This document shows, one piece after another, positions 1 through 6,156 of a stretch of 10,388 nucleotides of DNA. The translations under genes and the position numbers were made by a program. The notes below the pieces were generated by a model, which saw only the letters and a list, made by a program, of their open reading frames with translations, searched no databases and was not told the origin of the DNA. Source of the DNA: an uncultured Streptococcus sp. (GTDB lineage: Bacteria; Bacillota; Bacilli; Lactobacillales; Streptococcaceae); assembly GCA_916048115.1 (NCBI GenBank), contig CAJZGQ010000032.1, positions 1-10,388 of the forward strand, given 5' to 3'. Every line of letters starts with the position of its first letter. Within the stretch, counting starts at the first letter, position 1.

Positions 1-53
1 CTAAATCGTTAGGTCGGGTAACTGGCGCGGGGGTTCGAATCCCCCATTCTCCG
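1..53 (+). tRNA. tRNA-Ser (probably GCU anticodon), 3' part only
   Basis: The window opens inside the anticodon loop. The sequence then shows a long variable arm (about 10-28), a T-arm with GGGGG/CCCCC stem and TTCGAAT loop (29-45), the acceptor strand ATTCTCC (46-52) and a G discriminator at 53. The long variable arm restricts it to the class II tRNAs (Ser, Leu; Tyr in bacteria). The G discriminator and the close resemblance of the variable arm to Bacillus tRNA-Ser(GCU) as I remember it favour serine. The first visible bases, CTAA, fit positions 35-38 of a GCU anticodon loop. No CCA is encoded after the discriminator. It is probably the last gene of a tRNA cluster behind an rRNA operon, because a terminator follows 11 bases later. 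Confidence 0.85.
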
Positions 54-64
54 TATAATTTCGA

Positions 65-95
65 AGTTTGAGATATTATCTCAAACTATTTTTTA
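65..95 (+). terminator. Intrinsic terminator of the tRNA operon
   Basis: A perfect 10-bp stem, AGTTTGAGAT (65-74) with ATCTCAAACT (78-87), has a 3-nt loop and is followed by six T (89-94). It ends only about eight bases before the mreC ribosome binding site. Confidence 0.85.
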
Positions 96-115
96 TATTT
101 TTGAAGGTCTTTTCT

Positions 116-934
116 ATGTTCTTGAATCGTTTCTTAAAAATTTTTAGTTTGGTGTTTGTTTTGACTGTTTCAGGAATTTTATTTCTTTTTCCATCTGTTA
201 GAACTTCAATTGTTTTAAAATCCTCCGATCTGTTAGCTATTGTTGATAAGGCTGTATCGGTACCATTTGTTCTTGTTGAATCTAAGGCAAATGATTTAAA
301 AAAATTATCTGAATTAAATGATGAAAACCGCTCTTTAAAGTCACGTCTTTATCAAAAGGATATTGACCAGTCAAAACTTAGTCGTTTGGAATCAGAAAAT
401 AAGGAATTGAAAGATTTGATCTCAATCAAAAATTCTGTATCTGGTTCTAAACATGTTGTTAGTGAGATTATTGACCGTAATTATAGTTCTTGGGATCAGG
501 AATTTGTAATTGATAAAGGTAGTTTAGATGGAATTACTGATTCTATGTTTGTTCTCTCATCTGGCGGGGTCATTGGTGTAGTAGATAGTACTGAGAAAAA
601 TTCTAGTAAAGTGAAATTATTGGTTGAAGATACTATTTCTTCACAACACCTGACATTTAGAATTGAGAGTCAAGGTCAATCTATTTTTGCTTTATTAAAT
701 GGTTATGACGAGAAGACGGGTGAGTTTCGGTTGTTGCAAATTGGAGATCCAGTTGAAATTAAAAAAGGATCTCTGGTTTCAACAAGTGGTTTAGGAAAAT
801 ATAAGAGTAGTGACTTACCTCTTGGGACTGTGACTTCCACTCAAAAGGTATCTGATCAGTTAGGGCAAGAAATTCGTGTGAAACCAAAGGCTAATTTAGA
901 TGTCAATCGTTATGTACTATTGATTGGAGAGTAG
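116..934 (+). CDS. mreC: Rod shape-determining protein MreC
   Basis: MreC is a bitopic membrane protein that scaffolds the peripheral (elongation) peptidoglycan machinery with MreD, penicillin-binding proteins and, in ovococci, other septal factors. From ATG 116 the product has 272 residues, the pneumococcal length as I recall it. It shows a short cytoplasmic end, one transmembrane helix (about 9-28), a charged coiled coil rich in Leu, Glu, Lys and Asn (about 55-105), and a beta-rich C-terminal domain. That domain includes the GGVIGVV stretch and the SGLG...LPLGTV motif typical of MreC. GAAGG at 103-107 serves as ribosome binding site. An upstream in-frame TTG at 68 lies inside the terminator stem and is rejected. 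mreD follows at once. Overall sequence is diverged from the pneumococcal protein, which is usual for MreC. Confidence 0.93.
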   Translation: MFLNRFLKIFSLVFVLTVSGILFLFPSVRTSIVLKSSDLLAIVDKAVSVPFVLVESKANDLKKLSELNDENRSLKSRLYQKDIDQSKLSRLESENKELKDLISIKNSVSGSKHVVSEIIDRNYSSWDQEFVIDKGSLDGITDSMFVLSSGGVIGVVDSTEKNSSKVKLLVEDTISSQHLTFRIESQGQSIFALLNGYDEKTGEFRLLQIGDPVEIKKGSLVSTSGLGKYKSSDLPLGTVTSTQKVSDQLGQEIRVKPKANLDVNRYVLLIGE

Positions 935-935
935 T

Positions 936-1436
936 GTGAAAGTAATACGTAAGTACCATTTTTTCCCTTTATTCTTGTTTATATCTTTATTTGTTGATGG
1001 GCAAATCTCTTTTATTATGTCTCGTTTCAGTCCAAGCTCCTTTGAACCTACTTCATTTTTATTTCTATATGGTTTTATGTTACTGAGCCTCTATTTCTCG
1101 GAGATAGCTAGTATTTGGTTGGGAATCCTCTTTGGTTTTTGTTTTGATGTGTATTTTTTACGCACTATAGGAATTGCCTTCCTAGTCTTCCCTTTATTAC
1201 AGGTGATTTTTTATCGGTGTAATCAGATTATTTTGGTCAATCGATTGACTCGTTTTTTTACATTTTTATTATCGATTCTAATATTTCAGACTTCAACCAA
1301 TCTTCTTCTGGTTATTTTTATTGGTATAAAATTCAACTGGATTACTCTAATTATCTATCAAATTGCGCCTAGTTTAATTTTGAATGTGCTTCTAATGATC
1401 GTATTACAGCCTTTACTTGAAAAGATTTATTTATAA
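936..1436 (+). CDS. mreD: Rod shape-determining membrane protein MreD
   Basis: MreD is a small polytopic membrane protein that works with MreC in side-wall peptidoglycan synthesis. The 166-residue product is almost entirely hydrophobic, with about five predicted membrane segments. It ends in LLEKIYL, similar to the EKFYL end of the pneumococcal protein. I place the start at GTG 936, one base after the mreC stop codon, because GGAGAG (926-931) sits four bases upstream of it. An in-frame TTG at 924 has no such site and lies within mreC. The tight mreC-mreD junction implies co-transcription and translational coupling. Few hard motifs exist in this family, so the call rests on position, hydrophobicity, length and the C-terminal similarity. 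Confidence 0.9.
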   Translation: MKVIRKYHFFPLFLFISLFVDGQISFIMSRFSPSSFEPTSFLFLYGFMLLSLYFSEIASIWLGILFGFCFDVYFLRTIGIAFLVFPLLQVIFYRCNQIILVNRLTRFFTFLLSILIFQTSTNLLLVIFIGIKFNWITLIIYQIAPSLILNVLLMIVLQPLLEKIYL

Positions 1437-1450
1437 ACTCGAAATAAAAA

Positions 1451-1467
1451 TGTAACAATAGCGTAAT
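1451..1467 (+). promoter_or_regulatory. Candidate WalR (VicR) binding box upstream of pcsB
   Basis: TGTAAC-N5-CGTAAT matches the known WalR/VicR consensus TGTWAH-N5-TGTWAH with one mismatch (C for T at the first base of the second half). pcsB is the classic essential WalRK regulon member in pneumococcus. The box abuts or overlaps the expected -35 position of the pcsB promoter, which suits an activator contacting RNA polymerase. Confidence 0.7.
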
Positions 1468-1494
1468 ATAAATTTTCAAAAAATTTGTTATACT
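1466..1494 (+). promoter_or_regulatory. pcsB promoter
   Basis: The -10 hexamer TATACT (1489-1494) is one base from consensus, but 17 bases upstream there is no recognisable -35 (about 1466-1471). A good -10 without a -35 next to a WalR box suggests activator-dependent transcription. The start would be near 1501, leaving about 29 bases of leader. Confidence 0.65.
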
Positions 1495-1529
1495 AGTTAG
1501 TGTCTTATTAGAAAGGGAAAATTTATCTA

Positions 1530-2783
1530 ATGAAGAAAAAATTATTTGCCACAATCTTATTGAGTACAGTTGCTTTATCACAAGGTGCTGTCGTAGCTGG
1601 TGTATCAGCTGATTCAACAGATGATAAGATTGCTGCTCAAGATAACAAAATCAATAGTATTAATCAACAACAACAAAGTGCACAAGCTCAGGTAGATCAA
1701 ATCCAAGGTCAAGTATCTGAAATTAAACAACAACAAGAAAATCTTCAAGCTGAAAATGACCGTTTGAATGAAGAATCTGAACGATTGTCAGCTGAGATCG
1801 ATGAGTTGTCAAAAAATATTGTTGCTCGTCAAGAATCACTTGCAAATCAAGCACGTAGTGCTCAAACAACTGGAACTGCAACAAGCTATATTAATGCGAT
1901 TGTTAGCTCTGGATCTTTGACAGAAGCTATCTCACGTATTTCTGCTATGAATGAAATTGCAGATGCTAACAACAAAATGTTGCAAGAGCAAAAACGTGAT
2001 AAAGAAGATATTGCACAAAAACAAAAAGAAAACAACGACGCTATCAATACTGTTATTGCAAATAAACAGCAATTAGAAGATGATGCGCAAGCTTTGTCAA
2101 CTAAAGAAGCTGAGTTGAAAGTGGCACAATTGAATTTGGCAGCTGAAAAATCATCTGCTGAAAACGAAAAGAACGCTTTGTTGCAACAAAAAGCTGAAGC
2201 TGAAAAAGCGGCAGCGGCAGCGGCAGCAGCTGAAGCAGCTTACCGTGCAAAACAAAAGGAACAACAAGCAGCTGTGAAAGCTTCTGCAAATACTACCCTT
2301 CAAGCTCAAGTTCAGGCAGCAGCTCAAACACCTGCTGCAACACCAGCGGCAGCAGCTCAAACACCTGCAGCAGCAGCTCAACCTGCTGTTCAAACTCAAG
2401 CAGCAGCACCAGCAGCACCAGTAGCAACTGTTTCTCGTCCAACTTATAGTACATCTGCATCATCTTATCCAGTTGGTGAATGTACATGGGGTGCGAAGAC
2501 ATTGGCTCCATGGGCTGGAGATTACTGGGGCAACGGTGGTCAATGGGCTGCAAGTGCAGCGGCTGCTGGATTCCGTACAGGATCTCAACCACAAGTTGGT
2601 GCTATTGCATGTTGGAATGATGGTGGATATGGACACGTAGCAGTCGTTACAGCTGTTCAATCTACAACAAGTATCCAAGTTTCTGAATCTAACTATAACG
2701 GTATCCGTAGTATTGGAAATTACCGTGGTTGGTTCAACCCAACAACAGCTCAAGGTACTGTAACTTATATCTATCCAAACTAA
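1530..2783 (+). CDS. pcsB: Peptidoglycan hydrolase PcsB (CHAP domain)
   Basis: PcsB is the secreted septum-splitting hydrolase activated by FtsEX through its coiled coil. The 417-residue product has a signal peptide (cleavage likely after VSA, residue 27) and a long coiled-coil region (about 30-255). An Ala/Gln/Pro linker (about 262-300) leads to a C-terminal CHAP domain (about 305-417). Catalytic residues are visible: Cys318 in GECTW, His369 in GYGHVAV and Glu386 in VSESNY. Their spacing (51 and 17) equals that of the pneumococcal triad as I recall it. It is about 25 residues longer than the 392-residue pneumococcal protein, mostly in the linker and poly-Ala stretch (227-234). The AAAGGG ribosome binding site lies about 12 bases from ATG, longer than usual. 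A terminator follows, so pcsB is probably a single-gene transcript under WalRK. Confidence 0.97.
   Translation: MKKKLFATILLSTVALSQGAVVAGVSADSTDDKIAAQDNKINSINQQQQSAQAQVDQIQGQVSEIKQQQENLQAENDRLNEESERLSAEIDELSKNIVARQESLANQARSAQTTGTATSYINAIVSSGSLTEAISRISAMNEIADANNKMLQEQKRDKEDIAQKQKENNDAINTVIANKQQLEDDAQALSTKEAELKVAQLNLAAEKSSAENEKNALLQQKAEAEKAAAAAAAAEAAYRAKQKEQQAAVKASANTTLQAQVQAAAQTPAATPAAAAQTPAAAAQPAVQTQAAAPAAPVATVSRPTYSTSASSYPVGECTWGAKTLAPWAGDYWGNGGQWAASAAAAGFRTGSQPQVGAIACWNDGGYGHVAVVTAVQSTTSIQVSESNYNGIRSIGNYRGWFNPTTAQGTVTYIYPN
2315..2368 (+). repeat. 33-bp-period repeat in the pcsB linker
   Basis: A 21-base unit starting GGCAGCAGCTC occurs at 2315-2335 and again, identical, at 2348-2368. The 33-base period equals 11 codons and encodes successive Ala/Gln/Thr/Pro blocks. 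It extends the PcsB linker without breaking the frame and could expand or contract by slippage. Confidence 0.8.
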
Positions 2784-2793
2784 AAATCACCAT

Positions 2794-2825
2794 GAAGCAG
2801 GACGGTTGTTCTGCTTCTTTTTTTT
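2794..2825 (+). terminator. Intrinsic terminator of pcsB
   Basis: GAAGCAG (2794-2800) pairs with CTGCTTC (2811-2817), and three further pairs are possible inside, including one G-U. Eight T follow (2818-2825). It lies 11 bases after the pcsB stop. Confidence 0.92.
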
Positions 2826-2873
2826 GAAATAGTGACGGTAGAGCTAGATTTTGTGTTTTCCATAAATTAATAT

Positions 2874-2902
2874 TTGAATATTTGCTTAAAAAGCGATAAA
2901 AT
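2874..2902 (+). promoter_or_regulatory. prs promoter
   Basis: TTGAAT (2874-2879), a 17-base spacer and TAAAAT (2897-2902) form a good sigma-A-type promoter. The expected start near 2909 leaves about 56 bases of leader before the prs start codon. I see no clear operator. Confidence 0.65.
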
Positions 2903-2964
2903 GTTTACAGGAGAAATTTGTGCTGACTGTACAATATGGTTTTTAGATTTTACTGGAGGAAATC

Positions 2965-3939
2965 ATGTCATTTTCTGATTTAATGCTCTTTGCTTTGTCG
3001 TCAAATCAAGAATTGGCTCAACGTGTGTCTCGCGAAATGGGACTACCGCTTGGAAAGTCAACGGTTCGTCAATTTTCTGATGGAGAAATTCAGGTTAATA
3101 TTGAAGAATCAATCCGTGGGAAAGATGTTTATATTTTGCAATCCACTAGCTCACCGGTTAATGATAATCTTATGGAAATTTTGATTATGGTAGATGCCTT
3201 GAAACGGGCTAGTGCGCAATCTATTAATGTGGTGATGCCGTATTACGGCTATGCTCGTCAAGACCGGAAAGCTCGGGCTCGTGAACCAATCACTTCTAAG
3301 TTGGTAGCTAATATGCTTGAGGTTGCTGGAGTTGATCGTCTGTTGACAATTGATTTGCACGCTGCTCAAATTCAAGGTTTCTTTGATATTCCTGTTGACC
3401 ACTTGATGGGTGCGCCTTTGATCGCAGACTATTTCGAACGTCGCGGGATGATTGGAAAAGACTATGTTGTTGTCAGTCCAGACCATGGTGGTGTGACTCG
3501 TGCTCGGAAATTAGCTGAATTTTTGAAGACACCGATTGCGATTATTGATAAACGCCGGAGTGTCGATAAGATGAATACGAGTGAAGTGATGAATATCATT
3601 GGGAGTGTTGAAGGTAAAACTTGTATCTTGATTGATGATATGATTGATACAGCTGGTACAATCTGTCATGCGGCGGATGCCCTTGCTGAAGCAGGAGCCG
3701 TAGAGGTTTATGCAAGCTGTACGCACCCAGTTTTATCAGGCCCAGCGATGGACAATATTCAAAAATCAGCCATTAAGAAGTTGGTGGTATTGGATACGAT
3801 TTATCTATCGGAAGATCGCTTGATTGATAAGATTGAGCAAATTTCGATTGCGAAACTTCTTGCTGAGGCCATTGTTCGCATTCATGAAAATCGCCCTCTT
3901 TCCCCTCTATTTGAAATCGGAAATGCTAAAAAATGTTAA
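2965..3939 (+). CDS. prs: Ribose-phosphate pyrophosphokinase (PRPP synthetase)
   Basis: This cytoplasmic enzyme transfers pyrophosphate from ATP to ribose 5-phosphate, giving PRPP for purine, pyrimidine, NAD, histidine and tryptophan synthesis. The 324-residue product is a full-length class I enzyme. It has FSDGE (37-41), the ATP-binding [13 protein letters not shown] segment (96-108), metal-binding IDLHAAQ (129-135), the catalytic loop KRRS (197-200) and the PRPP-binding [10 protein letters not shown] motif (223-232). GGAGGA at 2955-2960 marks ATG 2965. It is monocistronic, with its own promoter and terminator. The C-terminal tail ends in an unusual AKKC; a terminal cysteine is not part of the catalytic core. 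Many streptococci carry a second prs paralogue elsewhere, and this locus is the one usually called prs1. Confidence 0.97.
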   Translation: MSFSDLMLFALSSNQELAQRVSREMGLPLGKSTVRQFSDGEIQVNIEESIRGKDVYILQSTSSPVNDNLMEILIMVDALKRASAQSINVVMPYYGYARQDRKARAREPITSKLVANMLEVAGVDRLLTIDLHAAQIQGFFDIPVDHLMGAPLIADYFERRGMIGKDYVVVSPDHGGVTRARKLAEFLKTPIAIIDKRRSVDKMNTSEVMNIIGSVEGKTCILIDDMIDTAGTICHAADALAEAGAVEVYASCTHPVLSGPAMDNIQKSAIKKLVVLDTIYLSEDRLIDKIEQISIAKLLAEAIVRIHENRPLSPLFEIGNAKKC

Positions 3940-3943
3940 CAAT

Positions 3944-3969
3944 AAGGAGGCTGGGAAACAGCCTCTTTT
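3944..3969 (+). terminator. Intrinsic terminator of prs
   Basis: GAGGCTG (3947-3953) pairs with CAGCCTC (3959-3965) around a GGAAA loop. The stem can extend three pairs into AAG/TTT, and TTTT-G-TTT follows. It separates prs from the small ORF beginning at 3988. Confidence 0.85.
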
Positions 3970-3987
3970 GTTTAGGAGGAAATACAA

Positions 3988-4128
3988 ATGGAAATCAGAA
4001 AATGGTGGCAAGATCTAAAAAAAGAAAAGGAACGGAAAAAACTGGTTCAAGCAGCTAAAGAACTAGAAGCAAAGGCGGATCCCAGTTTGCCCAAGAAGAA
4101 ATTGCCAGAGAATAGGGCTGTGAAATAA
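3988..4128 (+). CDS. Small uncharacterised charged protein, 46 aa
   Basis: I do not recognise this gene. ATG 3988 is preceded by a near-perfect ribosome binding site, AGGAGGA (3974-3980), with seven bases of spacing; this is the main reason to believe it is translated. The 46-residue product starts MEIRKWWQDLKKEKE and is very rich in Lys and Glu (about 5-31 could be one amphipathic helix). It has no signal peptide or membrane segment and ends KKKLPENRAVK. Its last eight residues share LP...AVK with the end of the secreted protein at 4410-5057. No promoter is visible between the prs terminator and its start, so it probably depends on read-through from prs. No clear terminator follows. It could be a small regulatory or adaptor protein, or a decayed remnant of a longer gene. 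Confidence 0.6.
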   Translation: MEIRKWWQDLKKEKERKKLVQAAKELEAKADPSLPKKKLPENRAVK

Positions 4129-4329
4129 GTAAGACGAAGTATTTGTGCTATTACTAACTAGACTATATAAGGTGTGTAGAAAAGAGATAGTCGTTCCAAA
4201 TTGTGAGCTTTTTTCTAATCAAAACTCCGTTTATTAAAAATAAAAGAGTATAATATATCTCTAAATCGTAATTTTGGGTATCAAATATGAAGAAATCTTA
4301 AATTTTTTTAAAAAAATCTATAAAAAGTC
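4129..4329. other. AT-rich intergenic stretch without a convincing gene
   Basis: I see no ORF of note here. Promoter-like fragments occur: TTGTGC (4143-4148) with TATAAG (4166-4171) at 17-base spacing, and an isolated TATAAT (4249-4254) lacking a good -35. The A/T runs near 4299-4317 do not form a proper looped terminator. A small RNA cannot be excluded but is not supported by a defined start and end. Confidence 0.4.
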
Positions 4330-4358
4330 TTGACATAGGCAGAATATCCTAGTATACT
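4330..4358 (+). promoter_or_regulatory. Strong promoter of the LPKTS secreted-protein gene
   Basis: TTGACA (4330-4335, perfect -35), a 17-base spacer and TATACT (4353-4358, one mismatch) make this the best promoter in the window. Transcription should start near 4365. That fits the highly biased codon use of the gene behind it. Confidence 0.85.
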
Positions 4359-4365
4359 AATCATA

Positions 4366-4378
4366 GTTACGAAGTAAC
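4366..4378 (+). promoter_or_regulatory. Short dyad at the predicted mRNA 5' end
   Basis: GTTAC-GAA-GTAAC is a perfect 5-bp inverted repeat with a 3-base loop, directly at the expected transcription start. It could be a 5' stem-loop that protects the mRNA, or an operator for an unknown dimeric regulator placed at +1. Confidence 0.5.
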
Positions 4379-4409
4379 GAATATTTTAAATTATAAAAGG
4401 GGTAAAACA

Positions 4410-5057
4410 ATGAAAAAAGTTTTATTATCATCAGTAGCAGCTCTTGCAGTATTTGCAGCAGCAGCTCCAGCATTCGCACAAGACACAGTTTCTCCAAAAG
4501 AAGCAGAAGAACTTCGTGCTGTACTTTTCAACCAACCTGCAGCAGAAACTCCTGCAACTCCTGCAACAGGAACTCATGAAGAAGCAAACAACTTCACTCG
4601 TACTAACAAAGAAGATCGTGCTAAAGATCCAGCATTTGTTGGTAAAGAAAAAATCACTTCACAAGATCGCTACACAGGTGAAAACTACAACAACGGTGGT
4701 GATTTGACTGCTATTCCACGTAACCCATACTTTAGCCAAGGTATCCAACTTTGGGGTAAAACTCAAACTGTAACTGCTAAAGCTCAATTGGGTGCTCAAA
4801 CTATCGAAGTAGTTAACCCACACGATGGAACTCCATGGTTGGTAGATGTTGATGTTGAAGCTCATGCTGATACTCCAAGCGGATTCTATATCACTGCTAA
4901 CTACCGTAACTTGCGTCAAGTAGCTGGTGCTAAAGCAGCAGATGCTAAAGCAGACAAAAAAGAAAATGGTAAAGATAACGGTGCTGTAGCTGGATCTAAA
5001 GCATCATCTGCTAAAGCTGGTGAAAAATCACTTCCAAAAACAAGCGCAGTTAAATAA
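4410..5057 (+). CDS. Secreted protein with C-terminal LPKTS-AVK, putative SrtB-linked substrate
   Basis: I do not recognise the family. The 215-residue product has a clear signal peptide with cleavage likely after AFA (residue 23). A Pro/Thr/Ala-rich stretch (about 43-55) is followed by a probably folded region rich in aromatic and beta-forming residues (about 90-170). A low-complexity Ala/Lys/Gly tail (about 171-206) ends in LPKTSAVK. LPKTS (208-212) resembles a sortase motif (LPXTG with S for G). The protein then stops three residues later, with no hydrophobic segment or positive tail, so it lacks a standard cell-wall sorting signal. No cysteine is present. AGGGG (4398-4402), seven bases before ATG, sets the start. 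Codons are strongly biased (GCT, AAC, GGT, CAA), implying high expression. A class B sortase gene follows. Alternatives are a freely secreted protein or one with a coincidental motif. Confidence 0.85.
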   Translation: MKKVLLSSVAALAVFAAAAPAFAQDTVSPKEAEELRAVLFNQPAAETPATPATGTHEEANNFTRTNKEDRAKDPAFVGKEKITSQDRYTGENYNNGGDLTAIPRNPYFSQGIQLWGKTQTVTAKAQLGAQTIEVVNPHDGTPWLVDVDVEAHADTPSGFYITANYRNLRQVAGAKAADAKADKKENGKDNGAVAGSKASSAKAGEKSLPKTSAVK

Positions 5058-5085
5058 TTTTTAATTAATTAATTAGCTCATAAAA

Positions 5086-5120
5086 ATATCACTGAGTCCT
5101 TGGGCTCAGTGTTATTTTTT
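5086..5120 (+). terminator. Hairpin terminator between the secreted-protein gene and srtB
   Basis: CACTGAG (5090-5096) pairs with CTCAGTG (5105-5111). After one T-T mismatch the stem continues with ATA/TAT, and six T follow (5115-5120). With no visible srtB promoter after it, it may act as an attenuating terminator within a two-gene transcript. Confidence 0.85.
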
Positions 5121-5149
5121 AGAAAAATCATTTTGAGGAGATCAATTAA

Positions 5150-6001
5150 ATGAAAAGAGCTGGAGAAAAAAGTTCAAATAAATTTGCTCTTCTATTTGCT
5201 TCTATAGTAGCAATAGTTGTTATTGTAGCTGGATTTTTATTCTTTAATCCATTTGGTGGAAAAACATCTAACGCAACTAAGAAAGCAGCTTCTTCTGGTA
5301 GCAGTTCTTCTACCCAAGCTGTGAAATATGAACCTAGTCAAGAAGAAAAAGATTATCTAAAGAATCGCTTTGACCAACTAAAGGCTGTTAACCCTGAAGC
5401 GATTGCTTATGTTTATGCTCCAGGTACTGAGTTGGATGAACCTGTCGTTCAAACAGGAGATAATGCAACATACTTGGATAAGACTTTTGATGGTGGAAAC
5501 GAACCCTATATGGGTACTGTCTTTATGGATACGGATAATAAGAAAGATTTTAGTGATCGTTTGACTTGGTTATTTGGTCATGCTCGTGGTAGTAAGGTTG
5601 GTGATCATCGTATGTTTAACGATGTCAACTACTATGACAAGCAAGAATACTTTGATCAACATCCGTATGTTGTCATTGAGACGCCTGAGCGCAAGTATTA
5701 TTATGAAGCTATGTGCTTGGTGATTGTCCCTGAAACGACAGCATTTTATCGCACTAGCTTTAAGGATGATGAAGACTTTACAACTCAGTTGAAGAAGGTT
5801 TATGAAGATGGGCAAACTAAGAATCCAAATATCAAGATCAAGGCATCTGATAAATATTTAGTATTGTCAACTTGTCGTGAAGAGGATGAAACCATTCGTT
5901 CTAACCTCTACCTTCGTCAAATTCCTGATTCAGAAATGAAGGATTTTGTGGCGAAACATGCTGATCAATTGACATATGTGGCAACACGTGGGCAACAATA
6001 A
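5150..6001 (+). CDS. srtB: Class B sortase
   Basis: This is a membrane-anchored cysteine transpeptidase that would cleave a sorting motif of a secreted protein and join it to a nucleophile, usually peptidoglycan or another protein. The 283-residue product has a basic N-terminus, one membrane helix (about 11-32), a Ser/Thr/Ala-rich linker (about 37-58) and a sortase domain (about 62-275). Class B marks are NPEAIAYVYAPGT...EPVVQ (81-101), MGTVFMD (121-127), catalytic His144 in LFGHAR, the YRTSF segment (200-204), catalytic Cys242 in LSTC and the likely catalytic Arg250. The usual GW of the class B NxxxxGW motif reads AY here. GAGGAG (5135-5140) supports ATG 5150. No promoter is seen after the preceding terminator, so expression is likely by read-through from the substrate-like gene. 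I recall a class B sortase annotated at this locus in S. sanguinis. No pilus or haem-uptake genes are nearby. Confidence 0.93.
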   Translation: MKRAGEKSSNKFALLFASIVAIVVIVAGFLFFNPFGGKTSNATKKAASSGSSSSTQAVKYEPSQEEKDYLKNRFDQLKAVNPEAIAYVYAPGTELDEPVVQTGDNATYLDKTFDGGNEPYMGTVFMDTDNKKDFSDRLTWLFGHARGSKVGDHRMFNDVNYYDKQEYFDQHPYVVIETPERKYYYEAMCLVIVPETTAFYRTSFKDDEDFTTQLKKVYEDGQTKNPNIKIKASDKYLVLSTCREEDETIRSNLYLRQIPDSEMKDFVAKHADQLTYVATRGQQ

Positions 6002-6008
6002 GGATCTG

Positions 6009-6036
6009 AAAGACTTAGCATTGCTAAGTCTTTTTT
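6009..6036 (+). terminator. Intrinsic terminator of srtB
   Basis: GACTTAGC (6012-6019) pairs perfectly with GCTAAGTC (6023-6030) around ATT. Three further A-T pairs extend the stem into the six-T run (6031-6036). Confidence 0.93.
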
Positions 6037-6056
6037 GTATGGAAGAATTATTGAAA

Positions 6057-6111
6057 TGTTCTTTGATGGGGAACAAAAGATGGGGATCTGGCTTGTTCTT
6101 TTGCGATGGGG
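6057..6111 (+). repeat. Direct and inverted repeats upstream of and overlapping the araT -35
   Basis: GATGGGG occurs three times (6065-6071, 6079-6085, 6105-6111). TGTTCTTT precedes the first copy directly (6057-6064) and the third by three bases (6094-6101). Between them GAACAA (6071-6076) is the inverse of TTGTTC (6093-6098), and AGAT/ATCT (6078-6081/6086-6089) pair inside, so a hairpin with a GGGG loop can form. The last unit overlaps the -35 hexamer. This could be a regulator site or a slippage duplication. Confidence 0.6.
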
Positions 6112-6129
6112 TCCTATTTATAGTATAAT
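6101..6129 (+). promoter_or_regulatory. Promoter of the araT-recO-plsX-acpP operon
   Basis: TTGCGA (6101-6106), 17 bases and a perfect TATAAT (6124-6129). The start near 6136 leaves about 20 bases of leader, just enough for the GGAGG at 6146-6150. Confidence 0.8.
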
Positions 6130-6156
6130 GAATATAAGTGTTTTTGGAGGTGTTCT

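Noticed and set aside
68..115. Longer mreC reading frame beginning at TTG 68
   Set aside because: The codon lies inside the stem of the tRNA-operon terminator and lacks a ribosome binding site; ATG 116 gives the family length and starts just before the membrane helix.
924..935. mreD start at TTG 924
   Set aside because: No ribosome binding site precedes it; GGAGAG lies four bases before GTG 936.
2101..2753. Several minus-strand open frames opposite pcsB
   Set aside because: They translate the complement of Ala/Gln-rich repeats into low-complexity Leu/Cys-rich strings; no start signals or domains.
3824..4018. Open frame of 64 codons overlapping the prs end and the small ORF
   Set aside because: It runs out of frame through prs and through the prs terminator stem, and has no ribosome binding site; it is a shadow frame.
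4249..4254. Isolated TATAAT suggesting a promoter or small RNA in the 4129-4329 spacer
   Set aside because: No acceptable -35 at 16-18 bases and no downstream terminator to define a transcript.
5061..5075. TTAA tandem run after the secreted-protein gene
   Set aside because: A short AT microsatellite in a low-GC spacer; no evidence of function.
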